Source of the DNA: Rhizopus arrhizus
Lineage: Eukaryota; Mucoromycota; Mucoromycetes; Mucorales; Rhizopodaceae
Reading direction: 5' to 3'
Length of the DNA stretch: 64,000 nucleotides
NCBI GenBank assembly: GCA_024220505.1
Contig: JAKZZE010000007.1
Span: 1-64,000, forward strand
The notes beneath the pieces are model-generated. The model was not told where the DNA came from. It made no database searches and saw nothing but the letters and a program-made list of their open reading frames with translations. The number at the start of each line of letters is the position of its first letter. Position 1 is the stretch's first letter. The position numbers and the translations under genes were made by a program. Below are positions 23,407 through 33,814 of the stretch, piece by piece.

Positions 23407-26400
23407 ATGTCTAGAGATTCAAAGCCGATAGCATTACGAAATCTCATGTCCTTTTCAAGAAGATACGATACTGGGAAACCTAGCACTTCATATTCTATGC
23501 ACAATACTGATGAAGATCCATTATTGTTAGACGAAGAGGCTAGGGTATAAAAAAGCCCATTTTTTATGCCAAGAATTAAAAAAGCACATTATCACTTAGA
23601 TCAACATATCTCCAACACCTTCAGAAAGGCACTTGATGAAACAGGATAAGCCAAGTCTTTGGAAACGACTCAAGTCGAGAAAAGTACAAGTATCAAGGAC
23701 AATTTCGCTTCAAGCAGATGGTATATATTTATATTTTGCATAAATTTCAATGATTCCGAGCTGATTGTATATGATGTGTATAGATAAAGAGAAGAAGAAG
23801 TATTCTGCTAATGTTATTATCAATCAAAAATACAACATTCTTACGTTCATTCCGATTGTACTTTATGAGCAGGTAAAAGATCCTATCTAAAGCTGGTAAA
23901 AGAATAAAAGCTAACTTTATGAGTAGTTTGTTATATTCTTTAATTTGTATTTCTTACTCGTAGCTTTATCACAACTTATACCAGCATTAAAGATAGGTAA
24001 AGTAATTCAGCTAATACCGTCCATTCTTTTTAACTAGATCGATTAGGTTACATTCTGACTTATTTTGGGCCTCTTTGCTTTGTATTGACAATCACGGTTG
24101 GTAAAGAAGCATTAGACGACTATCAGCGGTATAAACGTGATAAAGAAGCGAATTCCCAACTATATTGTAGACTTACATCAACAGGAAATCAGAATATACC
24201 AAGCTCAAAAATAAGGGTGGGTGATTTATTGTATATCAACAAAGATCAAAGAGTAAGTGTGCCTTTTGCTATCACAATATGGAGATCTTATAAAAAAAAA
24301 GGTTCCTGCAGATATGATTTTACTAAGGACAACTGAAGAAACTGGGGCTAGTTTTATAAGAACAGATCAATTGGATGGTGAAACGGATTGGAAATTACGA
24401 TTGGCCATACCATCCTTACAAAGGTTAAATTCTGATCAAGACTTGTTAAATATAAAAGGACACATATATGGTATATCTATGTATGAAAGAATTGAGGCGA
24501 TTTGTTAATCACAGGTTTTTTTTTATAGCTGATGCTCCGCATAAAGACATCCATAACTTTGTTGGAACAATTAGTATTTTTGATGAGACAGCAGGCCTAG
24601 AACGTTTAGAGCCATTAGGTGTAGAAAATACAATGTGGACAAATACAATATTAGCTTCTGGATCAGCATTGGGGTTCGTTATTTACACCGGAAAAGACAC
24701 TCGTGCAGTCATGAACACCAGTCATCCAAAGACAAAAGTTGGTTTAATCGACAGTGAAATTAATCAATTAGCAAAGGTAAATAACAACGTGTAAAGGAAA
24801 CATCAATATTCTAATGTATAAAAAAGATTTTATTTATAGTTACCCTTGTACTATCTATAATTATGGTTGGCTTGAATGGTTTCCGCGGTATTTGGTATAT
24901 ATACGTTTTTAGATTCTTGATTATTTTTTCTTCCATCATTCCCATCAGGCATGCTAGATCACATATATCTCACGATGTTCCTGGCTTACTCAAAATATGT
25001 ATAGTTTACGTGTTAATTTGGATATGGGAAAAAGTGTATATGCTCGGCAAATAGAATGTGACGATGAAATAGAGGGTACTATTGTCCGTACAAGCACTTT
25101 ACCAGAGGAGCTGGGCCGTGTTGAATATCTCTTGACAGACAAAACAGGCACACTAACACAAAATGACATGGAACTTAAAAAGCTACATATGGGAACCATG
25201 TCCTATGGTTCAGATACAATGGACGAAATCCAAAGCCATCTAGCTACTGTATTTAGTCCCCAGCAAGATACACTACTAGCAAAAGGACGTCGAAATATAT
25301 CTATTCGTATAAAAGACATCATACAAGCTCTTGCTTTGTGTCATAATGTAACGCCCGTGATCGACGTGGAGGGAAATGTTACCTATCAAGCCTCGAGTCC
25401 TGACGAAGTAGCTATTGTCAAATGGACTGAACATATGGGCTTGACTTTGATTCGCAGAGACGTAAACACAATTCAATTACGAGTGAATGCAACAGAAGAA
25501 ATGCTTAATTTTGATGTATTACATATTTTTCCATTCACGAGCGAAACAAAGCGTATGGCCATTATTGTCAAGAATAGACAATCTGGAGAAATTACATTTT
25601 ATGAAAAGGGAGCAGATACAGTGATGACAAAAATTGTTCAATATAATGATTGGTAAAATCCATTAGACAACGATAAATGTATACTAAAAAGAAAAATTGA
25701 TTATTGCAATGAAAGGCTTAGCGAAGAATGTGATAATATGGCTAGAGAAGGCTTGCGCACACTCGTTGTCGGTAGAAAGAATTTATCTAATGAAACGTAT
25801 GATGATTTCTGTACCAAATATCACAAAGCCGAAATATCTATGCATGATCGTAATATGTTGAAGCAATCAGTTGTAGAGCTGGTTTTAGAGTCAAATCTGG
25901 AATTATTGGGATTGACTGGTGTTGAAGATAAATTACAAGAGGGTGTCAAAAATACCTTGGAACAAATGAGGAATGCAGGACTAAGAGTATGGATGTTGAC
26001 AGGCGACAAGATTGAAACTGCAACTTGTATTGCCATTTCCTCTAAGCTAGTAGCACGCAATCAGAGTATTCACCAAGTAGCCAAATGTAAGCAGAAAAAA
26101 GTTCCCATTATTTCCTATGTGCTTATCCAAAAAAATTATTTATAGTGAAATTTGCTATTGAGGCAGCTGAAGAGATCAATCATCTACGAACAAAGACGGA
26201 CCATTGCTTAGTGATTGATGGTGAATCATTGCAACTTTGTCTAGAGCACTGTAAGCAAGAATTCGTTGAGATGGCGTCTTTATTACCTGTGGTAGTTTGT
26301 TGTCGTTGTTCACCTACTCAAAAAGTATATAACATACAGCTTGATAAGGAATTATTACCTTTAACATTATATCCAAACAGGCTGATATTACACGTTTAAT

Positions 26401-26838
26401 CAAGTGGTATACAAAAAAAAGAATACTGTGTATTGGTGATGGTGGTAATGATGTAAGTATGATTCAAGCGGCTGATGTTGGAGTAGGCATTGTTGGCAAA
26501 GAAGGAAAGCAGGCTTCTCTTGCTGCTGATTTCTCCGTTACTCAGTTCAGTCATCTAACTAGACTACTGCTGTGGCATGGAAGAAATAGCTATAAACGAT
26601 CTGCTAAATTATCACAATTTATTATTCATCGTGGTTTGATTATTTCAGTCATGCAAGCTGTATTCTCTGCTATGCTTTATTTTGCTCCTATTGCTATCTA
26701 TCAAGGCATGCTTATTGTTGGATACGCTACTATTTACACGAATGCTCCTGTATTTTCACTTGTGCTGGATCAAGACGTGAGTGAGGAAATTGCTGTGATG
26801 TATCCTGAGTTATACAAGGATTTAACAAAGGTAAACAA

Positions 26839-26871
<33 letters not shown>

Positions 26872-27343
26872 AAATGGCTAAATCTTGGTACTACCTTCAG
26901 GGTCGATCACTGTCTTATAGGACTTTCTTTACATGGTTACTGATTAGTGTATATCAAGGTGGCTCAATCATGATTTTATCGATTCTCCTTTTTGAAGATG
27001 AATTTATTCATATTGTTGCCATCTCATTTACTGCATTAATTTGCAATGAATTACTCATGGTTGCCCTAGAGATAAATACATGGCATAAACTGATGGTCTT
27101 GGCCGAGGTTATCACGGTATTAGTTTATTTTGGATCCATGTGGCTATTACCTACATATTTTGGTAAAAATAAAAAAAATAACTAACAATAATAAGCTCAT
27201 TTTTTATAGACATGTCCTTTATATTAACCGGACGCTTCATTTGGAAGGTAGTAGTGATTACTGCTGTAAGTAGCTGCCCTTTATATATTGTAAAAATAAT
27301 CAAGCGTAAAATTGCTCCACCAAGCTATACAAAATTAATATAA
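23407..27343 (+). CDS. NEO1: P4-type ATPase (phospholipid flippase), Neo1/ATP9 subgroup
   Basis: Multi-exon integral membrane ATPase that flips aminophospholipids in Golgi/endosomal membranes. Landmarks in order: actuator region with [15 protein letters not shown] (DGET loop), phosphorylation site [19 protein letters not shown], nucleotide-binding KGADTVM and VEDKLQEGV, hinge [37 protein letters not shown], and several C-terminal membrane spans. The short N-terminus and the [17 protein letters not shown] context are typical of the Neo1/ATP9A branch, which works without a Cdc50 subunit. About a dozen short introns are present, including one with a 28-T run (26840-26867) and a GC-AG candidate at about 24949-25004. 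The stop TAA is at 27341-27343. Splicing of the first two exons (23407-23720) is unresolved, so the exact N-terminus is uncertain. Confidence 0.92.
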
Positions 27344-27374
27344 ACAATAAAATATACATTACTGAGGGGTATTA

Positions 27375-28210
27375 TTATTCTCTTCGTAAATTATCCAATC
27401 TTGCTTGTAAAGCAGCGTCATCCGATGATAAAGCACCTTCTGGTTGAGCAATCCTTCTATGGGAAGAAGCCAAAGATCCTTCAGATTGTTTAATACCAGT
27501 GGGTATTTCACCAAGCTGTAAAATAGATATTAGCATGAAGTTTTTGGTGAGCAAATTTGCATGTACCTCTTGATCAAAGTGAACACCGATCTCATCCAAC
27601 ACTTTGTTTACAATTTCATCACTTTCAGCCTCATCCTCGTCTTCTTCAAAAGCATCGTCAATGGCATCCCCCATAATTTCATCCTTCATGTCCATCATTT
27701 CGTTTTCTCTTTCAAATTGCATCATGATTTGTTGAATTTTAGGCAAATTCATTTGTCTGTTCATTGAACCCATTGCTTTTGTTGCTCCCTTTAAAGCTTC
27801 CGCCATTTGCTGACTTGATCTTAAAGTCTATTATACTAGACATTAGCAAAGCAAAAAAGGAAGAAACAACTATACCTGTATACGAAGTTCTACGGCTTGT
27901 AATTGTGTCTTCATTTGATAAAACTTTTGGACGTTACGTCTTGTACGAACCAAGTCTTTTGCCATCACTTTACATGCACCCATTTGATTTTCTTTTGCTG
28001 ATTTCTTTATATCGGCAATCAGCTTCTTTTCCTGGCGTTCCAACTTTTCTCTTTCTCTATCAAGTTCTCTCTGAGCTTTGGCTAACGCTCTTTGGTGTTG
28101 CTTGAGCATTTCTGCTGGTGTTTTTCTTTTGCCAAATAAGAATTCCTGAAAGAAAATGCTTAGTCTCTCGGGGTCGTCATGTTCAAAAAGAAAGAGCAGG
28201 GAAATACCAT
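27375..28210 (-). CDS. VPS2: ESCRT-III subunit Vps2/CHMP2
   Basis: The spliced protein starts M-EFLFGKRKTPAEMLKQHQR, with the ATG at 28210-28208 followed directly by a GTATTT...TTTCAG intron. The basic helix 1-2 hairpin follows (AQRELDREREKLERQEKK; ACKVMAKDLVRTRRNVQKFY). Then comes an acidic region (EIMGDAIDDAFEEDEDEAES) and a C-terminal MIM1 motif DDAALQARLDNLRR that binds the MIT domain of Vps4. This is the CHMP2 subgroup of Snf7-like proteins, acting with Vps24 in multivesicular-body formation and membrane scission. It converges with NEO1, the two stops being about 30 bp apart. A LINE unit ends about 40 bp upstream of its start codon, so little of its original promoter can remain adjacent. 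Confidence 0.93.
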
Positions 28211-28287
28211 TTTCTTTTATTTCTATTTTAAGAAAAAAAAGGAGGGGAATACGATTAAAGATTATTTTTTATTTATAAAAATTAAAA

Positions 28288-28333
28288 CCCCCATGTGAGC
28301 ACATAATCACTTTTAGGATTGCATTGCCCGGGT
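28288..28333 (-). promoter_or_regulatory. 3'-UTR hairpin of LINE element C
   Basis: CCCGGGC pairs with GCTC...GGG (one G-U pair), with an inner AATC/GATT stem. It is a weaker and different form of the hairpin found in elements A, B, D and E, at the same distance from the 3' end. Confidence 0.45.
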
Positions 28334-28423
28334 TAGATCAAAAAGCGGATTAAATGAACGAAAAACCTTTTTGATAGTCAAAAAGGGAAAAAGGAAAGGG
28401 AAGGGAAGAGGTAGAAAAGAGCT

Positions 28424-29175
28424 CTAGATCTTGTCTAGGAGAGGGTTGTGATAGTTGTGAGGGGGAGCGAGATCAAAAGACTCCAAGAAATTGAGGTCTA
28501 TGAGTCCAGATTGGAGAAAGTAGTTAGTGACAGCGTTGTAAAGAGGAGCCTTGAGACGGCGGAAAGCAGAACCAAGTCGTTGGAGGAATACATGACGAGC
28601 AAGTTTGGTTTTTCTTTCAATGGATTCATTGAGAAGTGTAGGATCACGAATGATGGAGGGGCTCAGAGGGTCAAAGTCGTCACGAATAGTGATTTTGTGT
28701 TTGTACAGCTGAGAACGGAGCTCAGGTTCGAAACCGGTATGGATAAGGAAGCTGACCACATTTCGATCTGAATATTGAATATCCAGAATGCGGCGTGTGT
28801 TAATGTGCAACTTACGAAGGTTAGCACGGAGTTGATGGATGGGGAGGCGACGGTGAATGGGAACGTGAATAAACGTGAAGCTGGAAGGAGCAGTAGGAGA
28901 GGAAAATTGTCGAGCAATGGCAGCTAAACTGTGTTTGGGTTTGGGATTCGGAAGCTTAGATACCTTGGTTGTGGGAGGAGCAGCATCATTGCTGGGGGAG
29001 CGTGGACGTTTGGAGGAGGGGGGAGTAGATTCAGAAGGAGGACTGGGATTTGCAGTTGGTGTGGGTTCAGAGGATACTTGCTTCCGCAAAGAAGCGTTTT
29101 CTTGTTGCAACTGGTGTATCTTGGCATTAGCGATTGCGAGTTCATTTTGTAATCGTTGAATGGTTTGAAGGTGGG
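28424..29175 (-). CDS. ORF1-type protein of LINE element C
   Basis: The frame encodes a coiled coil (LQNELAIANAKIHQLQQENA), an S/P/T-rich linker and the same C-terminal domain as in elements A, B and E (FTFIHVPIHRRLPIHQLRAN; LHINTRRILDIQYSDRNVVS; DDFDPLSPSIIRDPTLLNES). No ATG lies in frame at the 5' side. The nearest ATG upstream, in ATGTCTAACTTTGG at 29260, is in another frame and would need a one-base shift near 29165. The N-terminus may therefore be broken or start at a non-ATG codon. The rest is open, about 230 codons. Confidence 0.65.
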
Positions 29176-29289
29176 TGGATATGATGGGGTTATTTCCTTA
29201 AAAGGAAAAAAATTATCAAAAGTGTTGGGGAAGCGAAAGAGATCTCCAAAGTTAGACATACGATTAAACAAGTTTATTTATTTATTAAA

Positions 29290-29331
29290 CCCAAGTGGGC
29301 ACGTAGTATTTTTATACTAATTTTGCCCGGG
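29290..29331 (-). promoter_or_regulatory. 3'-UTR hairpin of LINE element B
   Basis: Same structure as at 13812-13853: CCC/GGG, GGGC/GCCC, AGTAT/ATACT. Confidence 0.6.
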
Positions 29332-29461
29332 TCAGTTCAAAGAGTGAAAGAAGTATCTAAAACCCCTCTGGGATTGAGGGTAAAAAAGTTATAGTTTGAA
29401 GAAAGGGAACAGAGAAATGGATCTCAGAAAGAGAGGCTACTGAGAAAACAGTAAGTAAAGC

Positions 29462-30241
29462 TCATGTGTTTTTGACGGGAAAGAGCTCAGGAAAGTCGCC
29501 ACGATCTATATATCCTTTGTTAGCGAAGAAATTGGCTACAGCCCGCTTGATAGGGCCTCTAAGGTGATCGAGAGCACGAAGGATACTACACAGAAACAGG
29601 CCACGTGCGACGCATGTCCTTTCCGCTTCGTCACAGTCGTCGTATTTAGGATCACGAAGGTTCGAGGGGTCTAAAGGATCATAATCATCTTGAACAGGGA
29701 TCTCAAATTTTTTTAATAGCGAACGGAGCTCAGTTTCGTAATCATTATGAATTAGGAGGGCAACAAGGTCGCGGTCAGGATAATGAATGTTGAGGATACG
29801 CCTGGTGTTAATATTCAGTTGTCGCAGACGAGAGCGTATTTGACCTATAGGAAGGCGGCGGCGTATAGGCAGGTATAGGAACTTGTAGCCATGGTTGGTC
29901 GAGCGAACACTGAAGGTGCCAGCAGCAGCCATTTGACTAGGAAGGGGCGTGGAAGCTTTAAGCTTGGCAGCTTTCTGAGGAGGAGAAGAACCTAAACCGG
30001 AAGGAGGAGGACGTTTCTGAGGAGACTTGGGTTGCGATGAGGTTTCGGATGCCAGTGAGGGGGACGTAAGTGGAGGAGATATCGGTGGAGAAGAGACTAA
30101 AGTGGAAGCGGGTTTCTTAGAAGCAACGGCGTTGGATGCATGAGCTAATCGCTCAAGGAGGGAAGCGTTTTGTTGCTTGAGTCGGGTGATTTCAGCCTTA
30201 GCTGCAGCGAGTTCTGCTTGTAGCTGCTTTACAGTTGGCAT
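29462..30241 (-). CDS. ORF1-type protein of LINE element B (259 aa)
   Basis: Almost the same protein as the 258-aa product of element A, with a handful of substitutions (for example AELAAAKAEI for AELTAAKAEI, and one extra P in the linker). Coiled coil at residues 5-45, S/P-rich linker, conserved domain about 115-250 beginning near YKFLYLPIRRRLPIG. The frame is intact from ATG 30241 to the stop at 29462. Role by analogy with LINE ORF1: nucleic-acid binding in a retrotransposition particle; no enzymatic motif is seen. Confidence 0.85.
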   Translation of the reverse strand: MPTVKQLQAELAAAKAEITRLKQQNASLLERLAHASNAVASKKPASTLVSSPPISPPLTSPSLASETSSQPKSPQKRPPPSGLGSSPPQKAAKLKASTPLPSQMAAAGTFSVRSTNHGYKFLYLPIRRRLPIGQIRSRLRQLNINTRRILNIHYPDRDLVALLIHNDYETELRSLLKKFEIPVQDDYDPLDPSNLRDPKYDDCDEAERTCVARGLFLCSILRALDHLRGPIKRAVANFFANKGYIDRGDFPELFPVKNT

Positions 30242-30370
30242 GGATCAAGTCTGTTGTTGTGGATAGCTTTCCAAATAAGGCAAGAATCTATGGAAAGTGA
30301 TGGAAAGCGGAAAAAGAGCCAAAGTTAGACATACGATTAAACAAATTTTTTTTATTTATAAATAATTAAA

Positions 30371-30417
30371 CCTCTATTGGGCGCACGATTGTAATATTAC
30401 ATCTTTTCCGCCCGAGG
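30371..30417 (-). promoter_or_regulatory. 3'-UTR hairpin of LINE element E
   Basis: CCTC/GAGG outer, GGGCG/CGCCC middle, GTAAT/ATTAC inner stem. The architecture is that of elements A and B, but the inner and outer pairs differ. Confidence 0.6.
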
Positions 30418-30515
30418 CAGTTCATAAAGGAAGGATAGTGGTGACTAAAAAACCCTTTTGGGATCAAGGGTAAAAATGCTTTGGAAAAAATGAATGGGAT
30501 CAAGTGTAAAACACA

Positions 30516-33500
30516 CTAGTGAGAAGGAGAAGAGGGTAGCCATTCTAAGAGTCTTTGCCCAAGGTGAGTGGGCGGAGTAGGTGGGATCTTAGCGTGATAT
30601 AGGTAATCGAGTTCATATAGGATTCTGCATATAGTTGGCCAGCGAATGGTCCACGAGAGTGTTGTGTTAGGAGAGCGAGGTTTCTTGGTAGGTAGCATAT
30701 TTAAAAGGAAAGACAATGGATCAGAGATGGTTTCGGGCATCATGAGTCTACGATGCATCTGGAGACAATGAATGGTATGGGCTTTTGTGAAGGATTGGTC
30801 AGGGTGTCGAGGGCAGGATTTGTATCGACCACCAGGGAGCCAGCCAAGACGCCAACGTATGCAACGACTTCTTTCAGACTTGGACATAGGTAGCCATAGG
30901 ACAGGGTCAAGAGAGATAGTTGGGCGGCAGTGTTGAAGGAGAACGGAGGCATACGTGGTACGTTTATGATCGAGGTTGCCTTGACGGTAGTCTCGTTGTA
31001 TCGACTTCAAAGAGCGACGGTCCAGGGACTCAGGGTCAGGGAGGCATCTCTTCCAAATGGGAGACCTAGAGAGTTTGTACCATTGGGAGTGACTTCGGGA
31101 CTGGCGGATATGTGGAAGAAGATGGTGTAACAGAGCATCTTCGGGAAGAGTAAGGGAACGTAGAAGGAACTGAGATTGTAGAGCATAAGCACGTTCCTGC
31201 ATCGTTGGTAGCTTCGACATATGTAGCATTACCGCGATGGAAGATGTGTGGGAGCCACCGAAAATCCGACGCAAACAGACGTTTTGGGCATCTTCCAGTT
31301 GTTTACTAAGGAATTTGGTGATCTTGGTAATGGCCAGGCCGTATTCCAGTTGAGCACGAACAATGTGACTGTAAAAGCGGGTACCAAGGAGAGGAGAAAA
31401 GCCTTTAGGGTGTACACCAATAGCTGAGAGTTGGTTCATAGTGGCAAGGGCTTTGGTCTTGTTTTGATTGACCAATGCAACAGCATCGAGATAGCCTCCA
31501 GGGCGAAAGGGAATTCCGAGGTAGGGAAATGAAGGTTGCTTTGGAATTGGTTCGCCATAGAGAGTGTAACTTGAAGACGGTTGCATTGGATCTAGTATAA
31601 CACATTTACTTGGGTTCCATCGGTACCCAAGCTTGTAACTATGGTCTTCGCAAGACTTGAGGAGGCTTGGCATGTCGGCCTTAGCAGCTATGAGAACCAC
31701 ATCGTCAGCATAGAGGAGGCAGTTCAACCGAAGGATAAGTTCGGTAGGGGAAATATCCATGGTTATAGGTCGTAGGCGCAGAAGGCGAGGTAACTCGTTA
31801 ATGTATATAGAATACAAAAACGGAGAGAGGATTGACCCTTGTAGGACACCGGTGACTGGCGAGAAGCGTGTAGATGCTGTATTGTTGAGTAATACTTCTA
31901 TTTGGACCTCGTCAAATAAGTTTCGTAGTAGATTAATGAGCGCCGCAGGTGCTGTTTTTTCTAGCGTGTGCCATATTTGGCGGCGATCCACAGTGTCATA
32001 TGCTGACTTGATGTCCAAGAATGCTAGTACTGGGGTTATGCGATAGTGGCGACGGAGAACGGTACATATCTCTGCTAGACAAAGGGCTTGGTCTAAAGAT
32101 CCTCTAGATTCGCGAAACCCGCCTTGGGCTATGTCTAAAGGAGGACTGTGATCTATCAGAAAGTGGTGAATACTACGTTCTAACAGCTTTCGGAAAACGG
32201 ACGTGAGGCTAATAGGTCTATGATTGCCAGGTTCAGTCGGATCACCTTTCTTGTAGATTGGTACTACTTGGGCCAAACGCCAGTCAGCAGGTGTGTAAGA
32301 CCATGTCCAGCATAGCTGAAACAGAAACAGTAGTATAGGTGCAATGGCTGGTTGTAGAGGAGCGAGCATCTCTTGCCGGAGATGGTCAGGGCCTGGCGCC
32401 TTCTTAGGTGGTAGTTGCCTAAGAGCATCTTTGACATCATCCAGTAAAATTGGGCAGGTATCTTGCGAAAAAGGAGTGGTGTGATACCGCAACGAGTGAT
32501 CTTCGTCCATATCTTGGAGTAGTCGTCCTGAATAGATCGTTTGCAAGTGCGAAGCCATTACCTCAGCTGCCTGTTCTGGGCCATCTATGGTAGAAAAGGA
32601 AGGTTTTAGGTTTCTGTTTTTACGTATTTTACACAGCCTTGCAATTGCTTTAGTATACTCTCCCTTTTCCATTTTGTTACAGAAATCTTTCCAGGTTTCT
32701 CGCCTTCGCTGTTGTATCATTCTGCGCAATTTAGCCTTAGTTTCTTGGTGGAGCAGCCAATACTTTAGACAGTTTATTCCTTGTGCTTTCCGCCATTTCC
32801 TGTAGTAGTATTCTTTAAGATCAAAGACCTCTTGTAATTCGCGCGTCCAAAACTGTTGCTGGAAATCGTTTGTTCGCCTTGTATGACGTCCACAAACCAA
32901 ATCCAGAGATTGATAGATCGCTTGACAAAGAGCTCGATTGAATTGCTCAATATATGTCGCTGCGGAGGATCTGTTGTCAAAGGGAGGGACGTTGGTTGGG
33001 ATGAGATCTTTGGTGATATGGGAAAAGTGTTCTACATATTGAGATCTGAGCTGGTCATCTTTTAGCTTGTTCAAGCGCCATAGGATTCGTTTGGGTGCAT
33101 TGGTTCTTGGGGATGGTGTTGTCACTTGGAAGGAGAGTGTCATAAACTTATGGTAGGAGTCAAGCGATAAGTCGTCTCTTATTAGCAACTGTGGGCAAAG
33201 TAGTTCTGTCGTGCTGATGAAGTAGTCGATAATACTGCTACCATTAAAGGTCATATATGTGGGTGATCCATAGGCCAATCTTTCATTCCATATAATCATA
33301 TCATGTGATTTGGTCCAGTCATATAATATTTGTCCTCGGTGAGTTTGAATAGTATCTCCAGTGATATGTCCTAGTCGTGCATTGAGGTCGCCGCAAATGA
33401 TTGTGGATGTAATATTGGGTAGATCCAAGGGTAGTAAGTCAAGGATGTTGGAAACTTCTGTATGTGACAAAGATGGAGGTAAGTAGAGACAATGGACAAG

Positions 33501-33812
33501 GTGTTTTGATATAACGAAGGACAAAGTATACTTAGCTAGTAGAGAATGTCTAGGAGGGATGTATTGTACTGCGAAAGGACAGGAAGGGTTGACTAACAGG
33601 GCAATACCAAGACTGCCTCGATTCTTGATTGATTGGATAGGTTGACCATACGTGTGAAATTGCTGCCAGGATGTAGGATACTTGTTTGGTGAGAGGAGCC
33701 AGGTTTCAGTAATTAAAAGAACGGAAGAGGATTCAGCTAATTTAAGGAGTGGTGAGATAGCTTGTTTTGGTAGACCAGTGGCGTTGAATAGCGATATGCT
33801 AATAGTGGTCAT
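30516..33812 (-). CDS. LINE ORF2: endonuclease-reverse transcriptase (1098 aa)
   Basis: Residues 1-230 form an EEP endonuclease: N in SLFNATG, E in LLITETW, CGDLNARLG, SSIIDYFIS, and the final His in LDSYHKFMTLSF. Residues about 480-760 form the reverse transcriptase: RPISLTSVFRKLLERSIHH, FLDIKSAYDTVDRR (motif A), GVLQGSILSPFLYSIYINEL (motif B) and CLLYADDVVLIAAK (YADD catalytic pair). Past residue 1000 is a Cys/His segment, CPRHPDQSFTKAHTIHC. No RNase H domain is seen. All key residues are present and the frame is open, so the enzyme is probably active. Translation likely depends on reinitiation at the TAATG overlap with ORF1. Confidence 0.93.
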   Translation of the reverse strand: MTTISISLFNATGLPKQAISPLLKLAESSSVLLITETWLLSPNKYPTSWQQFHTYGQPIQSIKNRGSLGIALLVNPSCPFAVQYIPPRHSLLAKYTLSFVISKHLVHCLYLPPSLSHTEVSNILDLLPLDLPNITSTIICGDLNARLGHITGDTIQTHRGQILYDWTKSHDMIIWNERLAYGSPTYMTFNGSSIIDYFISTTELLCPQLLIRDDLSLDSYHKFMTLSFQVTTPSPRTNAPKRILWRLNKLKDDQLRSQYVEHFSHITKDLIPTNVPPFDNRSSAATYIEQFNRALCQAIYQSLDLVCGRHTRRTNDFQQQFWTRELQEVFDLKEYYYRKWRKAQGINCLKYWLLHQETKAKLRRMIQQRRRETWKDFCNKMEKGEYTKAIARLCKIRKNRNLKPSFSTIDGPEQAAEVMASHLQTIYSGRLLQDMDEDHSLRYHTTPFSQDTCPILLDDVKDALRQLPPKKAPGPDHLRQEMLAPLQPAIAPILLFLFQLCWTWSYTPADWRLAQVVPIYKKGDPTEPGNHRPISLTSVFRKLLERSIHHFLIDHSPPLDIAQGGFRESRGSLDQALCLAEICTVLRRHYRITPVLAFLDIKSAYDTVDRRQIWHTLEKTAPAALINLLRNLFDEVQIEVLLNNTASTRFSPVTGVLQGSILSPFLYSIYINELPRLLRLRPITMDISPTELILRLNCLLYADDVVLIAAKADMPSLLKSCEDHSYKLGYRWNPSKCVILDPMQPSSSYTLYGEPIPKQPSFPYLGIPFRPGGYLDAVALVNQNKTKALATMNQLSAIGVHPKGFSPLLGTRFYSHIVRAQLEYGLAITKITKFLSKQLEDAQNVCLRRIFGGSHTSSIAVMLHMSKLPTMQERAYALQSQFLLRSLTLPEDALLHHLLPHIRQSRSHSQWYKLSRSPIWKRCLPDPESLDRRSLKSIQRDYRQGNLDHKRTTYASVLLQHCRPTISLDPVLWLPMSKSERSRCIRWRLGWLPGGRYKSCPRHPDQSFTKAHTIHCLQMHRRLMMPETISDPLSFLLNMLPTKKPRSPNTTLSWTIRWPTICRILYELDYLYHAKIPPTPPTHLGQRLLEWLPSSPSH

Positions 33813-33814
33813 TA
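33810..33814 (-). promoter_or_regulatory. TAATG stop-start overlap of LINE ORF1/ORF2
   Basis: The minus strand reads CAACTATAATGACC. TAA ends ORF1 and the ATG that opens ORF2 shares its last A. The same arrangement supports coupled termination-reinitiation in some insect LINEs such as SART1. Confidence 0.85.

Larger units (their letters stand above)
28250..29260 (-). mobile_element. Non-autonomous LINE-derived element C (divergent, ORF1-only)
   Basis: The 5' side (about 29245) reads CTCTTTCGCTTCCCC, a variant of the GCTCTTTTTCCGCTTTCC start. It is preceded by the 13-nt junction sequence (29248-29260 on the plus strand AAAGTTAGACATA). A single ORF1-type frame and a 3' hairpin (28288-28333) follow. 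The 3' end is ...CTTTAATCGTA (28259-28250), after which host DNA begins without the TGTCTAACTTT seen elsewhere. It is the last unit of the head-to-tail array and the most diverged readable one. Confidence 0.75.
29248..30320 (-). mobile_element. Non-autonomous LINE-derived element B (ORF1-only)
   Basis: Nearly identical to element A on the other strand at 12826-13896. It begins GCTCTTTTTCCGCTTTCC next to the 13-nt junction at 30321-30333, carries one intact ORF, a hairpin at 29290-29331, an AATAAATAAAT-type tail, and ends TTTAATCG + TATGTCTAACTTT (29260-29248). The high identity of two dispersed copies shows recent mobility. Confidence 0.87.

Noticed and set aside
30740..33065. Short frames on both strands inside LINE ORF2
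   Set aside because: Shadows of the 1098-codon ORF2; several repeat exactly in element D for the same reason.
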